From Halomonas eurihalina (GTDB lineage: Bacteria; Pseudomonadota; Gammaproteobacteria; Pseudomonadales; Halomonadaceae): 64,000 bases of DNA. The notes under the pieces are model-generated. The model made no database searches and was not told the origin of the DNA. It saw only the letters and a list, made by a program, of their open reading frames with translations. Shown here piece after piece: positions 1-9,330 of the stretch. Location: the NCBI RefSeq assembly GCF_008274785.1, contig NZ_VTPU01000007.1:1-64000 (forward strand), written 5' to 3'. Positions within the stretch are counted from its first letter, which is position 1; every line of letters starts with the position of its first letter. The position numbers were made by a program, and so were the translations under genes.

Positions 1-115
1 CGGCGGCGATCATCCGTTCGAGCACGCCGGGCCTGTCACTGGCCGGCCCGAGGGTGGCGACGATCTTGGTGCGGCGAATCGGCTCGTGGATCGGAGCATG
101 GGGGGGCAGCGTCAT
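1..115 (-). CDS. pyk: Pyruvate kinase, N-terminal part (runs off the window)
   Basis: Only the first 38 codons lie in the window. They read MTLPPHAPIHEPIRRTK and then IVATLGPASD, the canonical N-terminus of pyruvate kinase, which makes pyruvate and ATP from phosphoenolpyruvate. The start ATG overlaps the stop of the upstream glycerate kinase gene (ATGA), so the two are probably translationally coupled. A kinase/pyruvate kinase pair of this kind is known from tartrate/glyoxylate loci (ttuD-ttuE). It would turn glycerate-derived 2-phosphoglycerate, via enolase, into pyruvate. The family call is firm; the role as a pathway-dedicated isozyme is inferred from context. Confidence 0.9.
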   Translation of the reverse strand, partial: MTLPPHAPIHEPIRRTKIVATLGPASDRPGVLERMIAA

Positions 116-1452
116 GAGGTCCTCGGCAATACCAGAATGGCACGAAAGTCGTTGACGTTGGTGCGCGTCGGACCGGTAACGATCAGGTCATCCAGCGCAT
201 CAAAGAAAGTATAGGCGTCATTACGTGACAGATAGTCGTCTGGATCAAGACCAAGTTTGAGCATGCGCTCCCAGCAGGCTGGCCCGAAGATGGCGCCAGC
301 GTTGTCCTCGGAGCCATCGATGCCATCGGTGTCGATGGCCAGGGCGTGAATGCCCGGCGCGCCCTTGAGGGTCGTGAAAAGCCCCAGCAGGTATTCGACA
401 TTGCGCCCGCCGCGGCCGTCACCGCGAACGGTCACGCTCGTCTCGCCGCCGGACAGGATCAACAACGGCCGGGTCAGGCCATCCTGGGCGGCCAGTGCCA
501 TCCGCCCCTGGGCCCGCCCCAGCTCGCGGGCCTCGCCTTCCAGGTCGTCGCCCAACAGTCGCACCTCGATGCCCTCGGCCTCAGCGGTCGCCTGACCGGC
601 GGCCAGGGCATCCCGGGCCCGGGCGAGGATCTCGCTCTCGTCCCGGGAAAAGGCGTCGTCATCGGCACGGGGCGCCTCGCCGGGCGCTTCCAGGTGTCTC
701 CGCACACCGGACGATATCTCGATGCCATGTCGTTCGAGAATCGCCAGGGCATCGGCCGGCGTGGTGGCATCGGGCAGGGTCGGGCCGGAAGCGATCAGCG
801 AAGCTTCGTCGCCGGGCACGTCCGAGATGAGCCAGGTCAGCACGCGTGCCGGGTGCGCGGCGGCGGCCAGGCGCCCGCCCTTGATGGCGGACAGGTGGCG
901 ACGCACCGTGTTGATCTCACGGATCGGCGCGCCACAGCGCAGCAGTGCCTTGTTGAGGGCCTGCTTTTCGTCCAGGCCGACCCCGGGCGCCGGCAGGGTC
1001 ATCAACGCCGAGCCGCCTCCGGAGACCAGCGCAATCACCAGATCATCCTCGCCGAGCCCCTCGACGGACTCGAGCATGCGGCGTGCGGCACGCTCGCTCA
1101 GGTCATCGGGCATCGGGTGAGACGCCTCCAGCACCTCGATGTTGCGGCATTCGGCGCCCTGCCCTTGTGGACCCTGCTCTTGTGGACCATGGCCATAGCG
1201 AGTGACCACCAGGCCCTCGAGCGGTGCCTCGGGATAACGGCTCTGCCAGGCACGCTCCAGGGCCGCCGCCATGGCGGCAGCGGCCTTGCCGGCCCCCACC
1301 ACCAGAGTGCGGCCGGCTGGCGGTGTCGGCAGCTTGTCGGGCAACAGCGAATCGGGATGGACAGCCTCCACGGCAGTCTCGCCGAGGCGAGCGAGCCAAC
1401 TGCGCACGGCTTCGGGCCGATAGGGGGAAAGCAGCGGGGAAAGGGCATTCAT
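112..1452 (-). CDS. ttuD: Glycerate 2-kinase, MOFRL/DUF4147 family (often annotated TtuD hydroxypyruvate reductase)
   Basis: This 446-aa protein has the marks of the MOFRL glycerate kinase family: VVGAGKAAAAM near the N-terminus, a glycine-rich SGGGSALM segment, ISDVPGD, SGGETSVTV and a C-terminal DTDGIDGSEDNAGAI block. It should phosphorylate D-glycerate, made by tartronate semialdehyde reductase, to 2-phosphoglycerate in the cytoplasm. The start was set at MNALSPLL because GGAG lies just upstream, rather than at an earlier in-frame codon. A terminator and a MITE-like element separate it from glxR, so it probably has its own promoter. The older name 'hydroxypyruvate reductase' is a legacy of the ttu locus and is less likely to describe the activity. 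Confidence 0.88.
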   Translation of the reverse strand: MNALSPLLSPYRPEAVRSWLARLGETAVEAVHPDSLLPDKLPTPPAGRTLVVGAGKAAAAMAAALERAWQSRYPEAPLEGLVVTRYGHGPQEQGPQGQGAECRNIEVLEASHPMPDDLSERAARRMLESVEGLGEDDLVIALVSGGGSALMTLPAPGVGLDEKQALNKALLRCGAPIREINTVRRHLSAIKGGRLAAAAHPARVLTWLISDVPGDEASLIASGPTLPDATTPADALAILERHGIEISSGVRRHLEAPGEAPRADDDAFSRDESEILARARDALAAGQATAEAEGIEVRLLGDDLEGEARELGRAQGRMALAAQDGLTRPLLILSGGETSVTVRGDGRGGRNVEYLLGLFTTLKGAPGIHALAIDTDGIDGSEDNAGAIFGPACWERMLKLGLDPDDYLSRNDAYTFFDALDDLIVTGPTRTNVNDFRAILVLPRTS

Positions 1453-1477
1453 CAGAGGGTCTCCTTCACGCAGGAAA

Positions 1478-1583
1478 GTACTGCATAAGTCGGCGAGCGC
1501 CGTTCTTGTCGCAACCGCTCCGCTCACAGGCCTTCACGGTTACCATGCGGATGGCGGGAGGTACACCGGGACTTATGCAGTAC
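1478..1583. mobile_element. MITE-like element with 14-bp perfect terminal inverted repeats
   Basis: GTACTGCATAAGTC at 1478-1491 is mirrored exactly by GACTTATGCAGTAC at 1570-1583, enclosing 78 bp with no plausible gene. The 106-bp size and perfect ends resemble a non-autonomous miniature transposable element. No clear target-site duplication is visible, and the parent transposase cannot be named from sequence alone. It sits 25 bp upstream of the glycerate kinase start, where it could alter that gene's expression. Confidence 0.5.
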
Positions 1584-1589
1584 GTCCCC

Positions 1590-1617
1590 AAAAACGCCTG
1601 GCCAAAAACGCCTGGCC
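1590..1617. repeat. Two tandem copies of a 14-bp unit
   Basis: AAAAACGCCTGGCC occurs twice head to tail, immediately beside the MITE-like element and next to the A-run of the glxR terminator. It probably arose by slippage; no function is apparent. Confidence 0.7.
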
Positions 1618-1668
1618 AAAAAAGGGCCCGGTGATCAGGGGTGCTTCAGGGGAAGTCCATCACCGGGC
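1618..1668 (-). terminator. Rho-independent terminator of the gcl-hyi-glxR transcript
   Basis: GCCCGGTGAT (1626-1635) pairs with ATCACCGGGC (1659-1668). On the minus strand the stem is followed by CCC and six T residues. It lies about 105 bp past the glxR stop. It implies that the glycerate kinase and pyruvate kinase genes beyond it need their own promoter or readthrough. Confidence 0.6.
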
Positions 1669-1774
1669 AATGGCCGTAAAACCGGCCTGGCAGACGACGA
1701 CCCGACGCCTGCCATTAGGGAGCAGTCATCTCCCCTGTCCCCCGCCGGCCGCCACGACGGCCGACGGGAAAGAC

Positions 1775-2662
1775 TCAGCGGCTACCGACTTCGTGGTCGG
1801 CGAGCCGTTCGAGGGCACGCAGGATGCCGGCGTGATCCCAGTCGGCACCGCCGTTCGCGGCGCAGGCCTGGAACAGTTGTTGGGCATTGGCGGTACCGGG
1901 CAGTGCCAGGTCGAGGCTGCGCGCGCCTTCGAGCGCCAGGTTGAGATCCTTCTGGTGCAGCTTGATCTTGAACCCCGGATCGAAGGTACGGTCGATCATC
2001 CGCTGGCCGTGCACGTCGAGAATCTTCGACTGAGCCAGGCCACCGAGCAGCGATTCGCGCACCTTGGACACGTCGGCACCGGCCTTGGAAGCGAACAACA
2101 GGCCCTCGGACACCGCCTCGATGGTCAGTGCCACGACGATCTGGTTGGCCACCTTGCAGGTCTGGCCGGCACCGTGCCCACCGATGTGGGTGATGGTCTT
2201 GCCCATGATCTCGAGCAGCGGGTTGGCGCGCTCGAAGCCTTCCTGGGTAGCGCCGACCATGATGGTCAAGGCGGCATTGATCGCACCGCCCTCGCCACCG
2301 GACACCGGCGCGTCGACATACTCGCCACCGGCATCGTGGATGCGCTTGGCGAATTCCTGGGTGGCCAGCGGCGCGATGGAACTCATGTCGATCACCAGGG
2401 TGCCGGGCTTGAGCCCTTCGATGACACCGCCTTCGCCGAATAGCACCTCTTCGACATCGGGGGTGTCCGGCACGATGGTGATGACCACCTCGGCCCCTTC
2501 GGCAACCGCCTTGGGATTGTCGAGCTCCTTCATCCCCTTGGAGGCCAGGGTCTCGTCCAGACTGCCACGCTTGACGGTGGTCAGCTCATGGCCGGCATCC
2601 AGCAGGTGGCCCGCCATGGGACGCCCCATGATGCCAAGGCCAATAAAACCGATCTTGCTCAT
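1775..2662 (-). CDS. glxR: Tartronate semialdehyde reductase (2-hydroxy-3-oxopropionate reductase)
   Basis: This 295-aa beta-hydroxyacid dehydrogenase reduces tartronate semialdehyde to D-glycerate with NAD(P)H. The N-terminus has the Rossmann motif GFIGLGIMG. The substrate-binding signature DAPVSGGEGGA lies near residue 120, and the catalytic lysine lies in GQTCKVANQ near residue 170. The start MSKIGFIG is preceded by GGAGAAATATC. It is downstream of hyi and gcl on the same strand, matching the classical glyoxylate-to-glycerate route. A 344-bp gap of palindromic sequence separates it from hyi, so differential expression within the operon is possible. Confidence 0.93.
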   Translation of the reverse strand: MSKIGFIGLGIMGRPMAGHLLDAGHELTTVKRGSLDETLASKGMKELDNPKAVAEGAEVVITIVPDTPDVEEVLFGEGGVIEGLKPGTLVIDMSSIAPLATQEFAKRIHDAGGEYVDAPVSGGEGGAINAALTIMVGATQEGFERANPLLEIMGKTITHIGGHGAGQTCKVANQIVVALTIEAVSEGLLFASKAGADVSKVRESLLGGLAQSKILDVHGQRMIDRTFDPGFKIKLHQKDLNLALEGARSLDLALPGTANAQQLFQACAANGGADWDHAGILRALERLADHEVGSR

Positions 2663-3006
2663 GATATTTCTCCTTGCGGAATACGAGCCCCTCTCACGGC
2701 CATGCTGAGGTTGAAAGGGCTTAACCGGCGACAAGCCTTCGCGAGGGCGCTGTGAACCCCTCCCTGGGCGCTACATCCGCCATCCATGGCGGATGACCCT
2801 CGCGCCGCCTTGTCCCCGGTGCCCATCAGCGATGGCATCCGGAAAACGAGCTCTTTAAGTCTTTAATTTTCAATGTCCATGTATCGACACACATGACGAG
2901 CGATGGCTGGTCGGTCACCGCCGGAGCGGAGGAGCCAGAATGTACGTGTCAGTACATGAGGACTCCGAGCACCGCCGGCGATCGAGATGCCGAGCGCAGT
3001 CATGTT
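2663..3006. other. 344-bp non-coding gap between hyi and glxR holding palindromic sequence
   Basis: I see no gene here. The glxR half (2725-2819) is a long imperfect inverted repeat, listed separately. The hyi half contains the small hairpin TGTAC...GTACA (2941-2956), flanked by two copies of CACCGCCGG. Such blocks look like intergenic REP-type repeats, but the family cannot be confirmed without a genome-wide search. Confidence 0.5.
2725..2819. repeat. Imperfect long inverted repeat with nested hairpin (REP/BIME-like)
   Basis: The 23-nt arm at 2725-2747 and the arm at 2797-2819 are complementary at about 19 positions. Nested inside is the perfect hairpin ATCCGCCAT-CC-ATGGCGGAT (2775-2794). 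There is no T-run, and the block lies within what should be one operon, so it looks more like a repeat or mRNA-stabilising structure than a terminator. Confidence 0.5.
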
Positions 3007-3783
3007 TCAGCGCACGCCATCAAGCCAGCCCAGCCCTTCCTGAGTAGACCCGGCCGGCTTGTACTCGCAGCCAATCCAGCCGTCATAGCCCAGGCGATCG
3101 AGATGACCGAACAGGAAGGGATAGTTGATCTCGCCGGTGCCCGGCTCGTGACGACCCGGGTTGTCGGCAAGCTGCACGTGAGCGATGCGGCCGAGGTGCT
3201 TCTCGATGGTCGGCGCCAGATCTCCTTCCATGATCTGCATGTGGTAAATGTCGTACTGCAGCTTCAGGTTCTGGCTGCCCACCTCATCGAAGATCGCCAG
3301 CGCCTGCTCGGTACGGTTGAGGAAGAACCCCGGGATGTCGCGGGTGTTGATCGGCTCGGCGATCAACAGGATGCCGGCGGCCTCGAGCTTCTCGGCGGCG
3401 AAGCGCAGGTTGTCCACCAGGGTATTGCGCGCTTCGTCGTCGCTGACGCCCTCGGGCTGAATGCCGGCCAGACAGTTGACCTGAGTATTGCCCAGCACCT
3501 TGGCATACTCGATCGCCCGGTCGACACCGGCGCGGAATTCCTCGACACGGTCGGGATGACAGGCGATGCCACGCTCGCCGGCGCCCCAGTCACCGGCCGG
3601 CAGGTTGAACAGCACCTGGGTCAGACCGTTGTCGGCGAGGCGTTGCTTGATCTCGCCGGCCTCGAAGTCGTAGGGAAAGAGGTATTCGACCCCCTTGAAG
3701 CCAGCCTTGGCGGCAGCCTCGAAGCGATCGAGAAAGTCCACCTCGGTGAACAACATGCTGAGGTTGGCAGCAAACTTGGGCAT
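3007..3783 (-). CDS. hyi: Hydroxypyruvate isomerase
   Basis: This 258-aa TIM-barrel protein of the xylose-isomerase-like superfamily interconverts hydroxypyruvate and tartronate semialdehyde. It starts MPKFAANLSMLFTEVDFLDR, which is typical of Hyi. It carries the metal-site segments LIAEPINTRDIPGFFL and LKLQYDIYHMQIMEGD, and the C-terminal GWIGCEYKP. A GGAGATC ribosome binding site precedes the start. It follows gcl on the same strand with a 73-bp gap, which is the usual gcl-hyi-glxR order. The call rests on strong family resemblance and context. Confidence 0.93.
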   Translation of the reverse strand: MPKFAANLSMLFTEVDFLDRFEAAAKAGFKGVEYLFPYDFEAGEIKQRLADNGLTQVLFNLPAGDWGAGERGIACHPDRVEEFRAGVDRAIEYAKVLGNTQVNCLAGIQPEGVSDDEARNTLVDNLRFAAEKLEAAGILLIAEPINTRDIPGFFLNRTEQALAIFDEVGSQNLKLQYDIYHMQIMEGDLAPTIEKHLGRIAHVQLADNPGRHEPGTGEINYPFLFGHLDRLGYDGWIGCEYKPAGSTQEGLGWLDGVR

Positions 3784-3856
3784 CTTGATCTCCTTCTGGG
3801 TCGTTGGTTTTTTAGCGAGGCCTGTCTTCGGCGGCCCCTTGCACGTTCTGCATGTC

Positions 3857-5632
<1,776 letters not shown>

Positions 5633-5674
5633 GACGATTCCTCCGGTGACGGGTTTTATTTTTTGGAAATAATT

Positions 5675-5686
5675 TCTGTATACAGA
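5675..5686. promoter_or_regulatory. Candidate GntR operator in the gcl promoter
   Basis: TCTGTATACAGA is a perfect 12-bp palindrome 43 bp upstream of the gcl start. The TGTATACA core recurs at the other purine-catabolic promoters in the window and at the GntR regulator gene itself. Binding is inferred. Confidence 0.6.
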
Positions 5687-5878
5687 GACTAGGCTCACTC
5701 ATCGGGAGCCGTCAACACTCAATGAAAAATATTTCCAGTTAATTCATCACTGGTAATTCAATAGGTTGCTAAATACGGAAAAATTTCCCGAAAAATCACG
5801 ACACAAGGTTATCGGCGGTGTAGAAACACCTTGTCCGAGGCTTACGAGCACTCGTGAGAGATCTCCTGGATACAAGAC

Positions 5879-5916
5879 AAAGAACCCGCCCGGCGCAAGC
5901 GCCGGGCGGGTTCTTT
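5879..5916. terminator. Strong intergenic hairpin downstream of allE
   Basis: Two 18-nt arms, starting AAAGAACCCGCC and ending GGCGGGTTCTTT, form a perfect inverted repeat with only two central bases unpaired in the repeat. It sits between the end of allE and the gcl promoter. AAA and TTT ends on both sides allow bidirectional function, but here its job is to stop allA-allE transcription before gcl. Confidence 0.75.
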
Positions 5917-5949
5917 CAGGTCTGTCGCAGTTAAGCTGAGCAGCGGCGA

Positions 5950-6801
5950 TCAGCGACGCTTGCTGTAGGGCAGCGCCATGTGCCGGTTGACGTCCTTGTA
6001 CAGCAGGTAGCGGAACGGGCCGGGGCCACCCGCATAGCAGGCCTGGGGGCAGAAGGCGCGCAGCCACATGTAGTCGCCTGCCTCGACTTCCACCCATTGC
6101 TGGTTGAGGTGATAGACCGCCTTGCCCTCGAGCACGTAGAGCCCGTGCTCCATGACGTGGGTCTCGTCGAAGGGAATCACCCCGCCCGGCTGGAAGGTGA
6201 CGATGGTCACGTGCATGTCGTGACGCATGTCGTCCGGATCGACGAAGCGCGTGGTAGCCCAGACCTCGTTGCAGTCCGGCATCACCGTCGGCTCGATGTC
6301 ATTCTCGTTGACCACGAAGGCCTCGGGAACGTCGATGCCGTCGACGAATTCGTAGGCCTTGCGAATCCAGTGAAAACGCACCGGCTCATCGGCTTCGTTG
6401 CGCAATTGCCAGTCGCTGCCCGGCGGAATGAAGGCATAACCGCCAGGCACCATGCGATGCCGCTCGCCGCCCAGGGTCAGCACCAGCTCGCCCTCCACCA
6501 CGAACAGCACGCCCTCGGCCCCCGGGTCGGTCTCGGGCCGTTCGCTGCCGCCGCCTGGTGAGACCTCCATGATGTACTGGGAAAAGGTCTCAGCAAAGCC
6601 GGAGAGCGGCCGGGACAGGATCCACAGCCGGGTATTCTCCCAATGAGGCAACTTGCTGGTCACGATGTCACGATAGACGCCCCTGGGGATCACCGCGAAA
6701 GCCTCGGTGAACATGGCCCGGTCGGTGGTCATGACCTTCTGATCTGGATGGCCGCCATGGGGGGCATAATACTGTCTCGGGGTCACGGGGCGCTGGCTCA
6801 T
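5950..6801 (-). CDS. allE: (S)-ureidoglycine aminohydrolase
   Basis: This 283-aa double-cupin protein releases ammonia from (S)-ureidoglycine, giving (S)-ureidoglycolate, with Mn2+. The first cupin covers about residues 60-130 (VVEGELVLTLGG, IPPGSDWQL). The second has the metal-site pattern IPFDETHVMEHGLYVLEGKA near residue 200, followed by DYMWLRAFCPQ. These are hallmarks of UGHase (AllE/YlbA). The start MSQRPVTP overlaps the allA stop (ATGA), so the two are coupled. Its substrate would come from allantoate, but no allantoate-hydrolysing enzyme is present in the window. Confidence 0.93.
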   Translation of the reverse strand: MSQRPVTPRQYYAPHGGHPDQKVMTTDRAMFTEAFAVIPRGVYRDIVTSKLPHWENTRLWILSRPLSGFAETFSQYIMEVSPGGGSERPETDPGAEGVLFVVEGELVLTLGGERHRMVPGGYAFIPPGSDWQLRNEADEPVRFHWIRKAYEFVDGIDVPEAFVVNENDIEPTVMPDCNEVWATTRFVDPDDMRHDMHVTIVTFQPGGVIPFDETHVMEHGLYVLEGKAVYHLNQQWVEVEAGDYMWLRAFCPQACYAGGPGPFRYLLYKDVNRHMALPYSKRR

Positions 6802-7334
6802 TGCTTCTCCTCGCATTCAGTGTCAGACGGCGCGACGGCCTCATGCTCGGGCAGGGTCACCCGAATCTCGATGGGATGCTCGTCGCAATTGTTGCCCTGG
6901 CCACCGCGATCCACCACCAGGAATTCACCCTCGCGCTCCAGCACCGACTGAATGGCATGCCAGGTGCCGGCGCGGTAGTTGACGCCCTGGCGACCGTCGG
7001 TGACGAAAGCCCGCACACTCTCGGGGTCGATACTCTCACCGGACGGCGCCACCACGATCAAAAAACGCTCCTCATGCATCGGCACGAAGGCCTGGCTGCC
7101 CTGAGGATGGCGTTCGAGGAAATCCAGCGTCAGCGGCACCTCGACGGGCTGGCTGACGAAGATGCTGATCAGCGCCCTCGCCTCTTCGCCCAGCGTCTCG
7201 ACCCGCGCCAGATCATGATAACGCCGGGTGCGACCGGCATTGATGTGGAAGTAATCGGCGATGCGCGTATCGATCACCTCGCCGAAGGGGGCGAACGCCT
7301 CCTGAGTAAGCGGGCGTGCCTCGAGTTCAAGCAT
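6798..7334 (-). CDS. allA: Ureidoglycolate lyase
   Basis: This 178-aa protein splits (S)-ureidoglycolate into glyoxylate and urea, feeding glyoxylate carboligase. It shows AllA features: an N-terminal LTQEAFAPFGEVI, FHINAGRTRRYHDLA, the FLERHPQGSQAF segment, FIVVA, and a C-terminal YRAGTWHAI that carries a conserved histidine. The start MLELEARP has the strong site AGGAGG six bases upstream. It is first in an allA-allE unit and divergent from the YfcC-type carrier across a 398-bp gap. Confidence 0.93.
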   Translation of the reverse strand: MLELEARPLTQEAFAPFGEVIDTRIADYFHINAGRTRRYHDLARVETLGEEARALISIFVSQPVEVPLTLDFLERHPQGSQAFVPMHEERFLIVVAPSGESIDPESVRAFVTDGRQGVNYRAGTWHAIQSVLEREGEFLVVDRGGQGNNCDEHPIEIRVTLPEHEAVAPSDTECEEKQ

Positions 7335-7732
7335 ATAACCTCCTGCATGAGAGATAAGCCATCTCCCGGCCATGACTAACGGCTACGGTACTGCGAATGC
7401 TTCCGGAACCGTCACTTTCTTACTTATTGATCTTTTCGGCATATCGATCGCCAGTCACGACCCTCGCCAACGGGCATGTTCTTCCTCGAACATCAATGTA
7501 TCAGTTTGCTTAAAAAATTATGGAAATCTTTTTCACAATAAGCTTCAATCGAGGAAGTGGCAATACCGAAGAGAAGAGACAGACAAGCCTCCCTCGTTTC
7601 AGCCACTGGGCAGCAATGGCGTCATGACGCCTTGTGTCAACTGCGCACTTCACTCACCCCTCGAGAGTCAACGTACCTGCTCCCCGCAAGGTACATCCGC
7701 TTCATCCACCAACAACAACCCCGAGGTACTGC
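7335..7732. other. 398-bp divergent promoter region between allA and the YfcC-type carrier
   Basis: The stretch is more AT-rich than its flanks, as expected for back-to-back promoters. I found no perfect TGTATACA box. The nearest resemblance is TGTATCAG at about 7498, which is too weak to call. Reading frames across the region lack family resemblance. Confidence 0.4.
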
Positions 7733-9181
7733 ATGCCCCAACAACCTCAAACCACTGATGCTCGAGCGTCCCGCAGGAATCACAAGAGCTCGTTTCAGAT
7801 ACCACATATCTATGTGATTCTGTTCATCTTCATAGCTCTTGCCTCGATAGCCACCTACTTCGTCCCGGCTGGCACCTATGAACGTATCCCCGGCCCAGAT
7901 GGTCGCACCACCATCGACGCCGCATCCTTCCAGTACGTCGAATCGACCCCCGTCGGTCCAGTCGACTTCATGCTGGCGATTCCCAATGGACTGATGAGTG
8001 CTGGCCAGGTCGTGTTCTTTACCTTCATGATCGGCGGAATGTTCATGGTGCTGAGACGCACCGGCATCATCGAGATCGGCGTCGACAAGCTGAGCCGACG
8101 ATTCGCTAACAGAAGCTTGATGATGATTCCGGTGCTGATGACCACCTTTGCCGTGGTGGCCACGCTGATCGGCACCCAGGAACTGTCGCTTGTCTACGTG
8201 CCAGTCATCCTGCCATTGATGATCGCCCTGCGCTTCGATTCGGTGACCGCCGCCGCCGTGGCTCTCTGCGCCACGACAGCTGGTTTCACTACCGGTGTCC
8301 TCAATCCCATCAATACGGGGCTGGGCCAACAACTCGCAGGTTTGCCGCTCTATTCGGGCTTCGCCCTGCGCGCGATTATTTTCATCATCATCCTGTGCGT
8401 CGGCATATTTTTCGTCATGCGCTATGCACGCAAGGTTCACAGCGACCCATCGTTGAGCCTGATGGCCGATGATCCTACCGAAGCGGAGAAGCGCGCTTCC
8501 TATCAGCATGCCACCTATGAAGGCGCCCTGGTTGCCAATTCCCGCCAGAAGCTTGCCGCCCTTGCGGCCTTCGGCTTCTTCGCCCTGCTGGTGTACGGAG
8601 TACTCGCACAAGGCTGGTTCATGATGGAAATGGCTGGCCTGTTCATCGTCATGGGCATCGTCGTTGGTCTGATAGCAGGCCTGAACGGAGAAGAAATCTG
8701 TGAAGGGTTCAACCAGGGGTTCCGGGATGTCCTGGTAGGCGCCATGATCGCCGGCATCGCCCGGGGCGTCGCTGTGGTGCTTGAGGATGGCCAGATAATG
8801 GACACGCTGGTCTACGGGCTTGGCAACTTGGTCGGCGAGCTCCCCAGCCTGCTGTCGGCCATCGGCATGTACCTCGCCCAACTCGGCTTCAATTTCGTGG
8901 TGCCCTCCGGCAGTGGTCAAGCCCTGGTTACCATGCCAATCATGGCTCCCTTGGCCGATCTTATCGGCGTTACTCGACAGACCGCCGTACTGGCCTACCA
9001 GCTCGGCGATGGTATCGGCAACATCCTCTATCCCACATCCGGATACTTCATGGCGACTCTGGCATTGGCCGGCGTGCCCTGGCAGAAATGGATCAAGTTC
9101 TTCTTCCCGCTGTTCTGCACCTGGGTTCTGATCTCGCTGTGCCTGCTGACCTTCGCCCAAGCTACCCAATGGACCGGCTAA
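7733..9181 (+). CDS. YfcC-family membrane carrier (DcuC/ArsB-like superfamily)
   Basis: This 482-aa protein has about 12 hydrophobic segments. It begins with a polar tail and then VILFIFIALASIATYFVPAG, a typical first segment of YfcC-type carriers. Family landmarks include GTQELSLVYVPVILPLM, NPINTGLGQQLAGLPL and VPSGSGQALVTMPIMAPLADL. The start MPQQPQTTD follows CCGAGG; an earlier in-frame codon has no ribosome binding site. Family members are usually labelled putative basic amino acid antiporters, with little direct evidence. Its position opposite allA-allE and facing allantoinase suggests a ureide or related nitrogen compound. Codon use is somewhat more AT-rich than in its neighbours. Confidence 0.8.
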   Translation: MPQQPQTTDARASRRNHKSSFQIPHIYVILFIFIALASIATYFVPAGTYERIPGPDGRTTIDAASFQYVESTPVGPVDFMLAIPNGLMSAGQVVFFTFMIGGMFMVLRRTGIIEIGVDKLSRRFANRSLMMIPVLMTTFAVVATLIGTQELSLVYVPVILPLMIALRFDSVTAAAVALCATTAGFTTGVLNPINTGLGQQLAGLPLYSGFALRAIIFIIILCVGIFFVMRYARKVHSDPSLSLMADDPTEAEKRASYQHATYEGALVANSRQKLAALAAFGFFALLVYGVLAQGWFMMEMAGLFIVMGIVVGLIAGLNGEEICEGFNQGFRDVLVGAMIAGIARGVAVVLEDGQIMDTLVYGLGNLVGELPSLLSAIGMYLAQLGFNFVVPSGSGQALVTMPIMAPLADLIGVTRQTAVLAYQLGDGIGNILYPTSGYFMATLALAGVPWQKWIKFFFPLFCTWVLISLCLLTFAQATQWTG

Positions 9182-9246
9182 GCCTTTCTGCGCCTCACTC
9201 GCGCCTCCCAGGCTGAGGTCGCCTACCTGACACCCCCCACTCCATC

Positions 9247-9289
9247 GCAGCAACTGATCCTCGAGGCAATCTCGAGGATCGGTTGCTGC
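9247..9289. terminator. Hairpin between the convergent YfcC-type carrier and puuE
   Basis: Two 19-nt arms, GCAGCAACTGATCCTCGAG and its near-complement with one mismatch, flank the loop GCAAT. The position between convergent genes supports a bidirectional terminator, although the T-run is poor. Confidence 0.6.
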
Positions 9290-9330
9290 GGTCCTTGTCG
9301 CCAAGGGGCCAAGACATTGCACCGTTCGAT

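Noticed and set aside
112..1452. Calling the MOFRL protein a hydroxypyruvate reductase
   Set aside because: The motifs are those of glycerate 2-kinase. The reductase name is historical, and the pathway already has glxR and hyi but needs a kinase.
7498..7505. TGTATCAG before the YfcC-type carrier as a purine operator
   Set aside because: It has two mismatches to the TGTATACA core and no dyad extension, so it is indistinguishable from chance in AT-rich DNA.
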